Assembly (NCBI GenBank): GCA_900547315.1
Contig: URGI01000052.1
Location: 1-13,948 of the forward strand
Direction of reading: 5' to 3'
DNA length: 13,948 bases
Origin: an uncultured Eubacteriales bacterium
Lineage (GTDB): Bacteria > Bacillota > Clostridia > Oscillospirales > Oscillospiraceae
This document shows positions 7,540-13,072 of the stretch, one piece after another. The stretch's first letter is position 1, and each line of letters opens with the position of its first letter. The notes beneath the pieces are model-generated. The model ran no database searches, was not told the origin of the DNA, and was given only the letters and a program-made list of their open reading frames with translations. The position numbers and the translations under genes were made by a program.

Positions 7540-9367
7540 CGCATCGTCCCCCGTTCATAAGCTTCAGTGCGCCGCAGCCGGAGCACTGGTGGCGGCAGTC
7601 CGGCGACAGTTCGGACGCATAGCAGCGCTCGCGCTCGCGCTCGAGATGCGCCTTGCGCACGCCGACGTCGATGATGTCCCATGGCAGGACTTCGTCTACG
7701 CTGCGCTCGCGGTTCGCGTAGAACTCCGTGTCCACACCGTACTTTTCAAAGGCGTCCATCCATCGCTGGAAGGAGAAATAATCCGACCACGAGTCGAGCC
7801 TACCGCCCTGCCGCCAGACCTCCTCTATCGCGTCGGCGACGCGGCGGTCGGCGCGGCTGAGCACGGCCTCGATGAGGCTCGTCTCCGCGTCGTGCCAGTT
7901 GTAGCTTACATTGCGCGCGGTGATGCTGGAGCGCAGCAGGTTCACGCGGCGCAGGTACTCCTCTATGCTTATCTGCGCCTCCCACTGGAATGGGCTGTGC
8001 GGCTTGGGGATGAAGCACGACGTCGATATGGTTATCTTGACACCGCGGTTTTTGTACTTTGCGTTCATGCGCCAGCAGTGCAGCACCTCGTCCGCCATCT
8101 GCGCGATGCCGATTATGTCTTCGTCCGTCTCCGTCGGCAGGCCGAGCATATAATACAGCTTCACACTGTTCCAGCCGCCGGCAAAGGCTATCGCGCAGGT
8201 GTGCAGCAGATCCTCCTGCGTGACGTTTTTGTTTATCGCGTCGCGCAGGCGCTGGCTGCCACCCTCGACGGCGAAGGTCAGGCCGCTTTTGCGCACCTTC
8301 TGCAGCTTCTCCATAAGCTCGATGGAGAAATTATCCGCGCGGAGCGACGGCAGAGACAGGCCGATGCTGCGGCTCTCGCAGTATTCAAGCATCCCGTCGC
8401 ACAGCTCCGGCAGCTGCCGGTAGTCGCTGGTGCTCAGCGACAGGAGCGTCACGTCCTGATATCCGGTGTTTTTCAGCGACTCGATGCCCTGTTTTATAAT
8501 CGTCTCCGGCTTTTTCGCGCGTATCGGGCGGTAGACATGCCCTGCCTGACAGAAGCGGCAGCCGCGCACGCAGCCGCGGAACAGCTCCACGCTCACCCTG
8601 TCGTGTACGACCTCGGTGGACGGCACGATCGGCGCGGTCGGGTACGGTGACGCGTCAAAGTCCACAACAATGCGCTTTGTCACGCGCTCCGGCGCGCCGT
8701 CCTTCGCGGTGTATGACTTGACCGTGCCGTCCTCGTTATACTCGACGTCGTAGAGCGACGGGACATATATGCCGCCAATCTGCGCCGCGCGGACGAGAAA
8801 TTCGTGCTTGCTCCAGCCGCAGAGCTTCGCCTCATGCAGCAGCGCGAGCAGCTCGTTGTTTACCTCCTCGCCCTCGCCGACGATGAAGAGGTCGATAAAC
8901 GGCGTCATCGGCTCCGCGTTCGTTGCCGCGGTGCCGCCGGCCATGACTATCGGCAGCAGGTTCGGCCTGTCCTCACTTCTAAGCGGGATGCCGCCCATGT
9001 CCAGCATGTCGAGCACCGTCGTGAACGCCATCTCGTAGCCTATCGAGAAAGCAATCGCGTCGAACTCGCCCAGTGCATCGCCGCTTTCCAGCGCGTAGAG
9101 CGGGATGTTCGCCTTCTTCATCTCCTCGTACATGTCGCCCCACGGCGCGTAAACGCGCTCACACCAGACATAGTCGAGGCTGTTCATGGTGTGATACAGG
9201 ATGCTCATGCCGAGGTTCGACATGCCTATCTCATAGGTGTCCGGAAAGCAGAACGCGAGCCGGATGTCGACCTTCGTCTTGTCCTTGATTATCTGATTAT
9301 ATTCGCCGCCGGTGTAGCGCGCGGGCTTCTGCACGCGCGGCAGTATGCGTTCAAGTCTTTTGTCCAT
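7532..9367 (-). CDS. TIGR03960-family radical SAM protein with B12-binding-type N-terminal domain
   Basis: The protein has 611 residues from the chosen start. The N-terminal part (about 30-190) is a B12-binding-like Rossmann region, including CFPDTYEIGMSNLGM and VMAGGTAATNAEPM. The radical SAM cluster motif is C266-VRG-C270-RF-C273, the usual CX3CX2C. The C-terminus has a cysteine-rich tail ending CRHQCSGCGALK. The function of the family is unknown; the cofactor binding is inferred from the motifs. I start at the ATG at 9367 rather than 9448. It has CGGAG 6 nt upstream, the family begins MDKRLERILPRVQKPARYTGGEYN, and the upstream ATG lies inside the predicted -35 box. It is the first gene of a two-gene operon with the DUF2344 protein. 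Confidence 0.93.
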   Translation of the reverse strand: MDKRLERILPRVQKPARYTGGEYNQIIKDKTKVDIRLAFCFPDTYEIGMSNLGMSILYHTMNSLDYVWCERVYAPWGDMYEEMKKANIPLYALESGDALGEFDAIAFSIGYEMAFTTVLDMLDMGGIPLRSEDRPNLLPIVMAGGTAATNAEPMTPFIDLFIVGEGEEVNNELLALLHEAKLCGWSKHEFLVRAAQIGGIYVPSLYDVEYNEDGTVKSYTAKDGAPERVTKRIVVDFDASPYPTAPIVPSTEVVHDRVSVELFRGCVRGCRFCQAGHVYRPIRAKKPETIIKQGIESLKNTGYQDVTLLSLSTSDYRQLPELCDGMLEYCESRSIGLSLPSLRADNFSIELMEKLQKVRKSGLTFAVEGGSQRLRDAINKNVTQEDLLHTCAIAFAGGWNSVKLYYMLGLPTETDEDIIGIAQMADEVLHCWRMNAKYKNRGVKITISTSCFIPKPHSPFQWEAQISIEEYLRRVNLLRSSITARNVSYNWHDAETSLIEAVLSRADRRVADAIEEVWRQGGRLDSWSDYFSFQRWMDAFEKYGVDTEFYANRERSVDEVLPWDIIDVGVRKAHLERERERCYASELSPDCRHQCSGCGALKLMNGGRCDG

Positions 9368-9391
9368 TTCAAGCTCCGTCGAAATTGAAAT

Positions 9392-9405
9392 TTGCAAATT
9401 TGCAA
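9392..9405. promoter_or_regulatory. 14-bp perfect palindrome in the radical SAM leader, possible operator
   Basis: TTGCAAATTTGCAA is self-complementary over its full length. It begins about 8 nt after the predicted transcription start of the radical SAM operon, a typical place for a repressor to block transcription. No regulator is identified; the divergent HTH-zinc ribbon protein is one candidate. Confidence 0.4.
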
Positions 9406-9419
9406 TATAGTATTTTTGT

Positions 9420-9448
9420 ATTCTATAATACTTTTCCGTGTTTTGCAA
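9420..9448 (-). promoter_or_regulatory. Candidate promoter of the radical SAM operon
   Basis: On the minus strand, TTGCAA (9443-9448) and TAGAAT (9420-9425) are 17 nt apart. The predicted transcript starts near 9413 and has a leader of about 45 nt before the ATG at 9367. It would exclude the upstream ATG at 9448 from the mRNA. Confidence 0.6.
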
Positions 9449-9470
9449 GGCTTACGCAACTGCGGGTTGC

Positions 9471-9499
9471 TTGCCTGCCGATAATTTCTGTGCTAAACT
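9471..9499 (+). promoter_or_regulatory. Candidate promoter of the HTH-zinc ribbon gene
   Basis: TTGCCT (9471-9476) and TAAACT (9494-9499) are separated by 17 nt, with a TG one base before the -10 hexamer (extended -10). Between this and the divergent radical SAM promoter is a small inverted repeat, GCAAC and GTTGC at 9456-9460 and 9466-9470, which could be part of an operator. Confidence 0.45.
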
Positions 9500-9520
9500 G
9501 AGTTCATGGAGGTGTTCGGT

Positions 9521-9961
9521 ATGGATACAAAGGATGTTATATATGACCTGAGAACGAAAAGCGGGCTGTCACAGGATGAGCTGGCGGAAAAGGTGTTCGT
9601 CACGCGGCAGGCAGTGTCCCGCTGGGAAACCGGTGAGACGACGCCGAACGTGGAGACGCTGAAGCTGCTTTCAAACGTCTTTGACGTCTCAATCAACACG
9701 CTGCTGGGCACGCCCCGAAAGCTGATTTGTCAGTGCTGCGGGATGCCGCTCGACGACTCCACTACCAGCAAGGAGCCGGACGGCGCGTTCAACGAGGACT
9801 ACTGCAAGTGGTGCTACACCGGCGGCGAGTTCACGTATACCAGCAAGGAGCAGCTGATAGATTTCTGCGTGACGCACATGGCGAGTGAGAGCTGGCCGGC
9901 GGAGCAGGTCAGGGCGCATATGGAAGCTGTCGTCCCTGAGCTGAAGCATTGGAAGAAATGA
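9521..9961 (+). CDS. XRE-type HTH regulator with C-terminal zinc ribbon
   Basis: The protein has 146 residues. Residues 4-62 are a Cro/CI-type helix-turn-helix (LRTKSGLSQDELAEKVFVTRQAVSRWETG), a DNA-binding fold. The C-terminal half matches the putative zinc ribbon family PF12674: C70-x2-C73 in CQCCGMPL and C95-x2-C98 in YCKWCYTGGEFTY. It is likely a small transcription factor whose zinc ribbon senses a ligand or binds a partner; target genes are unknown. The start at 9521 is chosen because GGAGG sits 8 nt before it, while the earlier in-frame ATG at 9506 has no ribosome binding site. The gene is divergent from the radical SAM operon and may regulate it. Confidence 0.88.
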   Translation: MDTKDVIYDLRTKSGLSQDELAEKVFVTRQAVSRWETGETTPNVETLKLLSNVFDVSINTLLGTPRKLICQCCGMPLDDSTTSKEPDGAFNEDYCKWCYTGGEFTYTSKEQLIDFCVTHMASESWPAEQVRAHMEAVVPELKHWKK

Positions 9962-9966
9962 CATGA

Positions 9967-9997
9967 AACCGGACATAGCAAAACGCTATGTCCGGTT
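9967..9997. terminator. Hairpin terminator between convergent genes
   Basis: A 13-bp perfect stem has arms AACCGGACATAGC (9967-9979) and its complement (9985-9997), with a 5-nt loop. It begins 5 nt after the stop of the HTH-zinc ribbon gene and also lies downstream of the convergent M50 protease gene. T-runs are short on both strands, so termination efficiency is uncertain. Confidence 0.7.
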
Positions 9998-10041
9998 ATT
10001 TATCGGGCGGGTATCTACAATATATAATTATCATCACCGAT

Positions 10042-10656
10042 TCACAGCAGCTCTTTTCTCCGCCCAAGCGCAGGATTCTCCGGCTGCGACAGCAGCAGCC
10101 ATATCGACGCGACCAGCACCGCCGCTCCCCTGCCCGTCCACATCAGCCACAGCCCCGCCGCCAGCAGCAGCGTGCCGGTAAGCAGTCCGGTCAGCTCCGC
10201 GAGACGCATACCGCGTCGTCCGCCGAAAGCCGCGGCGGCAAGCTCCGCGAATATCTGCCCGCCATCGAGCGGGAGCGCCGGCAGCAGGTTGAACGCCGTC
10301 AGTATCACGCTCACTCCCGCCGAGCAGAGCAGCCAATCGCTGCCGTAAATCTTTCCGGCATAGGACGCGATGAGCGCGTACAGCCCACCGGCAGCAGGCC
10401 CCGCGGCGGCGGCGAGTATGCGCCCGAAGCCGCTCGTGCATCCGGCATAGCCCATGCACAGCCCGCGCAGCTCCGCCTTGAAGCCGCATATGCGCAGGCC
10501 GAGCAGCCGCAGGCACACGATGTGCCCCAGCTCATGGATCAGCACCGGCACGGCGACGCAGGCAAGCGTCCCGAAATCCGCGGTATAATAGATCAGCGCC
10601 GCGAGGATGAGCGCTCCGGCGCTGACTTTTATTCTGTTGTTGTTCATCTCAGACAT
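10042..10656 (-). CDS. Site-2 protease family M50 metallopeptidase, SpoIVFB-like
   Basis: The protein has 204 residues and is mostly hydrophobic. It is an intramembrane zinc protease: HELGH (41-45) gives two zinc ligands and the catalytic Glu42, and NLLPALPLDGG (123-133) gives the second conserved motif with Asp131 as third ligand. Both motifs lie in predicted membrane segments. The size fits a short M50B protease; B. subtilis SpoIVFB is longer because it carries a C-terminal CBS domain, absent here. The start codon lies in an 8-nt overlap with the stop of the M23 gene (ATGTCTGA), without a clear own ribosome binding site, so translation is coupled. The pairing suggests cleavage of a membrane-bound substrate such as pro-sigmaK, but the substrate is not shown by sequence. 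Confidence 0.85.
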   Translation of the reverse strand: MSEMNNNRIKVSAGALILAALIYYTADFGTLACVAVPVLIHELGHIVCLRLLGLRICGFKAELRGLCMGYAGCTSGFGRILAAAAGPAAGGLYALIASYAGKIYGSDWLLCSAGVSVILTAFNLLPALPLDGGQIFAELAAAAFGGRRGMRLAELTGLLTGTLLLAAGLWLMWTGRGAAVLVASIWLLLSQPENPALGRRKELL

Positions 10657-11539
10657 AGTATTCAGGATTTATATAGACGTCGTTCAAAAACAGCTCAAAG
10701 TGAAGATGCGGGCCAGTCGCGTTGCCGGTCTGGCCTACGCGGCCTATCGTCTGGCCGCGCTCAACCATATCCCCCTCATGCGCCACGAACTCGCTCAGGT
10801 GCGCGTACAGGCTTGCGAAGCCGCCCTCGTGCGTCAGGATGAGGTATTTCCCGTAGCTGTCGCTCTCCCCCGCCGCATAGACATAACCGTCCGCGAAAGC
10901 GAAGACGCTGTCGCCGTTGTCCGCGGCGAAGTCCGTGCCGTAGTGAAACTTGACGGTTCCCTGTATGGGGTGCACGCGGTAGCCGAAGCCGGAGGAATCG
11001 TACCCGTCCACGGGGCTTGTATATTCAAAGGGTATCTCCGGCATGTCTGTCCGCACGTTTGCGGGGATGGCGTAGCCGTCAAACTCCGTTTGACTCGACA
11101 AAAATGCGCTGACCGCCTCCGGCTGCTCGCTCGGTTCAGAGGTCGGTTCCGGTGACGGCGTCGGGGCGGGTTCCGGCGTTGGCGACGGTGTCGGAGTCGG
11201 CTCCGGCAATGGGCTTGGCGTCTGCTCAGCGAAGGTCGGTGCAGTCTCATCCGAATCGGGCAGCGTCCGCGGCAGCAGCATCGGCTCCGGCGACGGGGAT
11301 GGGGACGGCGGCGTTTTATCCTCGCGCGCCCTGCCGAAGACCTCCACAAGCTTTTCCCCGAACCGGCTCTCCGTGATATGGCTGCCGAGCGTCTGCGCAA
11401 GCTCGACGTAATCGTCGTCACGGTCTATAAAGTACAGCACCCGCTCGCGCAGTCCGGCGCTGTGCTGCGGCAAGGCAAGCTTCAGCACCGTCAGCAGCAC
11501 GAATATCCCCGCCGCCGCGCAGCTCTTCCATCTCTTCAT
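10649..11539 (-). CDS. M23 (LytM-type) metallopeptidase with proline-rich linker, SpoIVFA-like context
   Basis: The protein has 296 residues. A single membrane segment at about 8-24 anchors it with the C-terminus outside. Residues 77-140 are a low-complexity linker of P, S, T and E (PTPSPTPEPAPTPSPEP). The M23 domain covers about 170-293, with the metal-site motif H199-YGT-D203 and the HxH motif H278-L-H280. YAHL with H247 supplies the second catalytic histidine, so the active site looks intact. It would cut peptidoglycan cross-links or act as a structural partner. GGGGGAGGG lies 7 nt before the ATG. It overlaps the M50 gene by 8 nt, as SpoIVFA precedes SpoIVFB. No convincing promoter was found between 11540 and the tRNA promoter. 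Confidence 0.87.
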   Translation of the reverse strand: MKRWKSCAAAGIFVLLTVLKLALPQHSAGLRERVLYFIDRDDDYVELAQTLGSHITESRFGEKLVEVFGRAREDKTPPSPSPSPEPMLLPRTLPDSDETAPTFAEQTPSPLPEPTPTPSPTPEPAPTPSPEPTSEPSEQPEAVSAFLSSQTEFDGYAIPANVRTDMPEIPFEYTSPVDGYDSSGFGYRVHPIQGTVKFHYGTDFAADNGDSVFAFADGYVYAAGESDSYGKYLILTHEGGFASLYAHLSEFVAHEGDMVERGQTIGRVGQTGNATGPHLHFELFLNDVYINPEYYV

Positions 11540-11605
11540 GCATATCCCTCCCCCTCGGTTACAAACATATTTCGCCGGGGACAGGCGTATGACTCAAATT
11601 TTTTC

Positions 11606-11634
11606 TTGACAATTTACTCCCTTGTAATTATAAT
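11606..11634 (+). promoter_or_regulatory. Fully consensus sigma-70 promoter of the tRNA-Pro gene
   Basis: TTGACA (11606-11611) and TATAAT (11629-11634) are both perfect matches to consensus and are 17 nt apart. Transcription would begin near 11641, about 22 nt before the mature tRNA. Confidence 0.92.
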
Positions 11635-11662
11635 AAGATGGCTGTCTGAAAAGAGCATACTT

Positions 11663-11738
11663 CGGGGTGTAGCGCAGCTGGTAGCGCGCTTGGTTCGGGA
11701 CCAAGAGGCCGGGAGTTCAAGTCTCCCCACTCCGACCA
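11663..11738 (+). tRNA. tRNA-Pro with anticodon CGG
   Basis: The gene is 76 nt including an encoded CCA. The acceptor stem is CGGGGTG (11663-11669) with CACTCCG (11728-11734), including one G-U pair, then discriminator A and CCA. The anticodon arm CTTGG-TTCGGGA-CCAAG (11689-11705) gives anticodon CGG at 11696-11698, which reads proline codon CCG. The T arm is GGGAG-TTCAAGT-CTCCC (11711-11727), and the D arm carries AGCTGGTAGC. It is a single tRNA gene, with a consensus promoter and a terminator directly after it. The DNA to its right is AT-richer and carries mobile-element genes, so the tRNA marks the border of the apparent chromosomal backbone. Confidence 0.96.
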
Positions 11739-11739
11739 T

Positions 11740-11795
11740 AACTGGACACCAGTTTTGATACGATGAGTATCGAAGCGGGTGTCCAGTTTCTTTTT
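11740..11795 (+). terminator. Rho-independent terminator of tRNA-Pro
   Basis: An 11-bp stem AACTGGACACC (11740-11750) pairs with GGTGTCCAGTT (11778-11788) and is followed by a T-rich tail (TTTCTTTTT). The loop carries a second small hairpin, GATAC/GTATC (11757-11761 and 11767-11771), so the structure is branched. It starts 1 nt after the encoded CCA. Confidence 0.85.
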
Positions 11796-11843
11796 GCAAA
11801 ACCCATATTTGCAATGGTTTTTATATACCTTTTAACGAAAGTA

Positions 11844-11885
11844 GGCTCTACGGTAACCGAGGAATGATCGCCGTAGAACCTTTTT
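11844..11885 (+). terminator. Second terminator-like hairpin, no gene assigned upstream
   Basis: GGCTCTACGG (11844-11853) pairs with CCGTAGAACC (11871-11880), one mismatch in ten, with a 17-nt loop, then TTTTTGC. It looks like a plus-strand terminator, but no gene ends just before it; the tRNA already has its own. It may be a backup, the end of an unrecognised small RNA, or the remains of a gene lost at the border of the mobile region. The rest of 11796-11966 shows no coding sequence that I can support. Confidence 0.6.
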
Positions 11886-11966
11886 GCATTTTTGCCTATG
11901 TACTTTTTAATTATAGGTTTGGAGGGTGTGCATTGGGTTCAGAGGAATAATTAAAAGGTGCAACGC

Positions 11967-12455
11967 TCATCCCTCAATGCAGACAACAGGTACACCGACC
12001 TTCATTGCATAATCTATCGTATTTTTCGTCCCACTTTTTTCGCCGTTGAATACGGCAATAACCCTGGCAGAGTGATTAACCATCCATTCATTCCGTGCCT
12101 GAAAGCAGGTTCGGTTGTAGCCCTCACAGACATATTTCACGAAGTCTGCTGCCGCCAGTATCTCTCGGTATGCTTTCTGCCATTCTTGGTTCCAGCCGCG
12201 CTCAAAGCCCTCATAGGGGCAAACACACATCAGTTTGACATCGTAACCCTCGTCACGGAGCATCAGCACAATTTGAGCCGCCCAGATGTCCACTCCTCTT
12301 GCCATTCCCGTTATAAAGACATTCAGTCCGTCAGCGACCGCCTGGCGGATTTCTTTTTCCAGATCCTTCTTGATGGCTTTTTTGTGCCGTGTCAGCTTTT
12401 CGGGGCGATGACCCGTAAAGCACACTCGGTGCATTCTTTTTTCAGTTTTGGTCAT
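11967..12455 (-). CDS. SLOG-domain protein of the DUF1273 (YpsA-like) family
   Basis: The protein has 162 residues and is a single Rossmann-like domain. FTGHR (13-17) and GMARGVD (50-56) are the SLOG nucleotide-binding signatures. ARNEWMVNHSARVIAVFNG (120-138) and GTKNTIDYA (142-150) are typical of DUF1273. SLOG proteins bind nucleotides or nucleic acid (the DprA and LOG families are relatives); some act in stress or mobile-element conflict systems, but the role of this one is unknown. GGAGGGG lies 5 nt before the ATG. The gene is divergent from an XRE regulator, with a promoter at 12493-12521, and is close to a serine recombinase, so it probably travels with a mobile element. Confidence 0.88.
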   Translation of the reverse strand: MTKTEKRMHRVCFTGHRPEKLTRHKKAIKKDLEKEIRQAVADGLNVFITGMARGVDIWAAQIVLMLRDEGYDVKLMCVCPYEGFERGWNQEWQKAYREILAAADFVKYVCEGYNRTCFQARNEWMVNHSARVIAVFNGEKSGTKNTIDYAMKVGVPVVCIEG

Positions 12456-12492
12456 AACAGCCCCTCCGAAATCCTGTTCAATCGTCCACTAC

Positions 12493-12521
12493 ATCATACT
12501 CCATATCTATTTTCGTTTCAA
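12493..12521 (-). promoter_or_regulatory. Candidate promoter of the SLOG gene
   Basis: On the minus strand, TTGAAA (12516-12521) and TATGAT (12493-12498) are 17 nt apart, giving a leader of about 30 nt. The left arm of a 12-bp inverted repeat (12502-12513) lies within the spacer, so a protein bound there would block this promoter. Confidence 0.7.
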
Positions 12522-12565
12522 CTCATAAGTATATTATATTTCAGCTCGGAAGTAAAATAGATATG
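12502..12565. promoter_or_regulatory. 12-bp inverted repeat spanning the divergent SLOG/XRE promoter region, probable operator
   Basis: CATATCTATTTT (12502-12513) is the exact reverse complement of AAAATAGATATG (12554-12565), with 40 nt between. The left copy is inside the SLOG promoter spacer. The right copy is downstream of the AT-rich probable -10 region of the XRE gene (TATATT near 12530-12540) and 17 nt before its ATG. The most likely reader is the XRE protein encoded next to it, controlling both directions. Confidence 0.65.
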
Positions 12566-12582
12566 AGAAAGGCGGTGATGCT

Positions 12583-12897
12583 ATGGATACGCACGCTCGT
12601 CTCCAGCAGTTATTGCGAGAGCGCGGTTGGACGGAGTACAAACTTTCAAAAGAGTGCGGTTTGGCACAATCCACGATTGGTAACATTTTCAGAAGAAATA
12701 CCGTTCCCTCCGTTGCGACCCTTGAGACGATATGCAAAGGATTCGGCATCACTATGTCGCAGTTCTTTGCCGACACAGATATGGTCGAACTGACGCCGGA
12801 CATGAAGGAACTGTTTGACTGTTGGGTCTGTCTCACTCCGAGTCAGAAATCCGCAGCCATCCAAATGCTCAAAGCTATGAGCCATGACGCTGAATAA
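12583..12897 (+). CDS. Small XRE-family HTH transcriptional regulator
   Basis: The protein has 104 residues. Residues 5-64 form a Cro/CI-type helix-turn-helix (LLRERGWTEYKLSKECGLAQSTIGNIFRRNTVPSVATLETICKGFGITMSQFF), with a short C-terminal helical tail (about 72-100) that could allow dimer formation. It likely represses itself and the divergent SLOG gene through the inverted repeat at 12502-12513/12554-12565. AAAGGCGGTGAT precedes the ATG. A terminator follows directly, so the downstream recombinase gene is probably a separate transcript. Such small regulators commonly accompany serine recombinases in Clostridia mobile elements. Confidence 0.92.
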   Translation: MDTHARLQQLLRERGWTEYKLSKECGLAQSTIGNIFRRNTVPSVATLETICKGFGITMSQFFADTDMVELTPDMKELFDCWVCLTPSQKSAAIQMLKAMSHDAE

Positions 12898-12898
12898 T

Positions 12899-12926
12899 AG
12901 GAAGCCTTCGGGCTTCTTATTTTTTT
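12899..12926 (+). terminator. Rho-independent terminator of the XRE gene
   Basis: GAAGCC-TTCG-GGCTTC (12901-12916) is a stable UUCG-type tetraloop hairpin followed by TTATTTTTTT. It begins right after the stop codon pair of the XRE gene. Confidence 0.92.
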
Positions 12927-13066
12927 GCTCTTATTACATACAAGGTGAAATGTAAATGCAACTCAAAAGAAACTGTTTTGCATTATAATAATAGGGCGCC
13001 GGCTCCATGCTGCCGTAGTCTGCGGGTTTCTTGCCACAACTACAATTTTGCAGCGGGAGGAGGTGA
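12927..13066 (+). promoter_or_regulatory. Recombinase upstream region with -10 box and perfect Shine-Dalgarno
   Basis: The stretch contains TATAAT at 12984-12989 without a clear -35, then a GC-richer block at about 12994-13057, and AGGAGGTGA at 13058-13066, fully complementary to the 16S rRNA 3' end, 6 nt before the recombinase ATG. No gene is evident. A recombination site (attP-like) adjacent to the recombinase gene could lie here, as is usual for large serine recombinases, but no symmetrical core was identified. Confidence 0.4.
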
Positions 13067-13072
13067 AACCAT

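Noticed and set aside
6923..8650. Open plus-strand frame of 575 codons
   Set aside because: It is antisense to the DUF2344 and radical SAM genes, both with clear family motifs. The translated sequence is Ala/Arg/Ser-biased and matches no family I know.
9988..10842. Open plus-strand frame of 284 codons
   Set aside because: It is antisense to the M50 and M23 genes, begins inside the terminator hairpin, and reads as Arg/Gln/Ala-rich shadow sequence.
11100..11310. Repetitive GC-rich stretch inside the M23 gene
   Set aside because: It encodes the Pro/Ser/Thr/Glu linker; the DNA repetition follows from the protein low complexity and is not a separate repeat element.
11929..11981. Inverted repeat TGCATTG and CAATGCA around the SLOG gene end
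   Set aside because: Only 7 bp with a 39-nt loop and no T-run; too weak to call a terminator.
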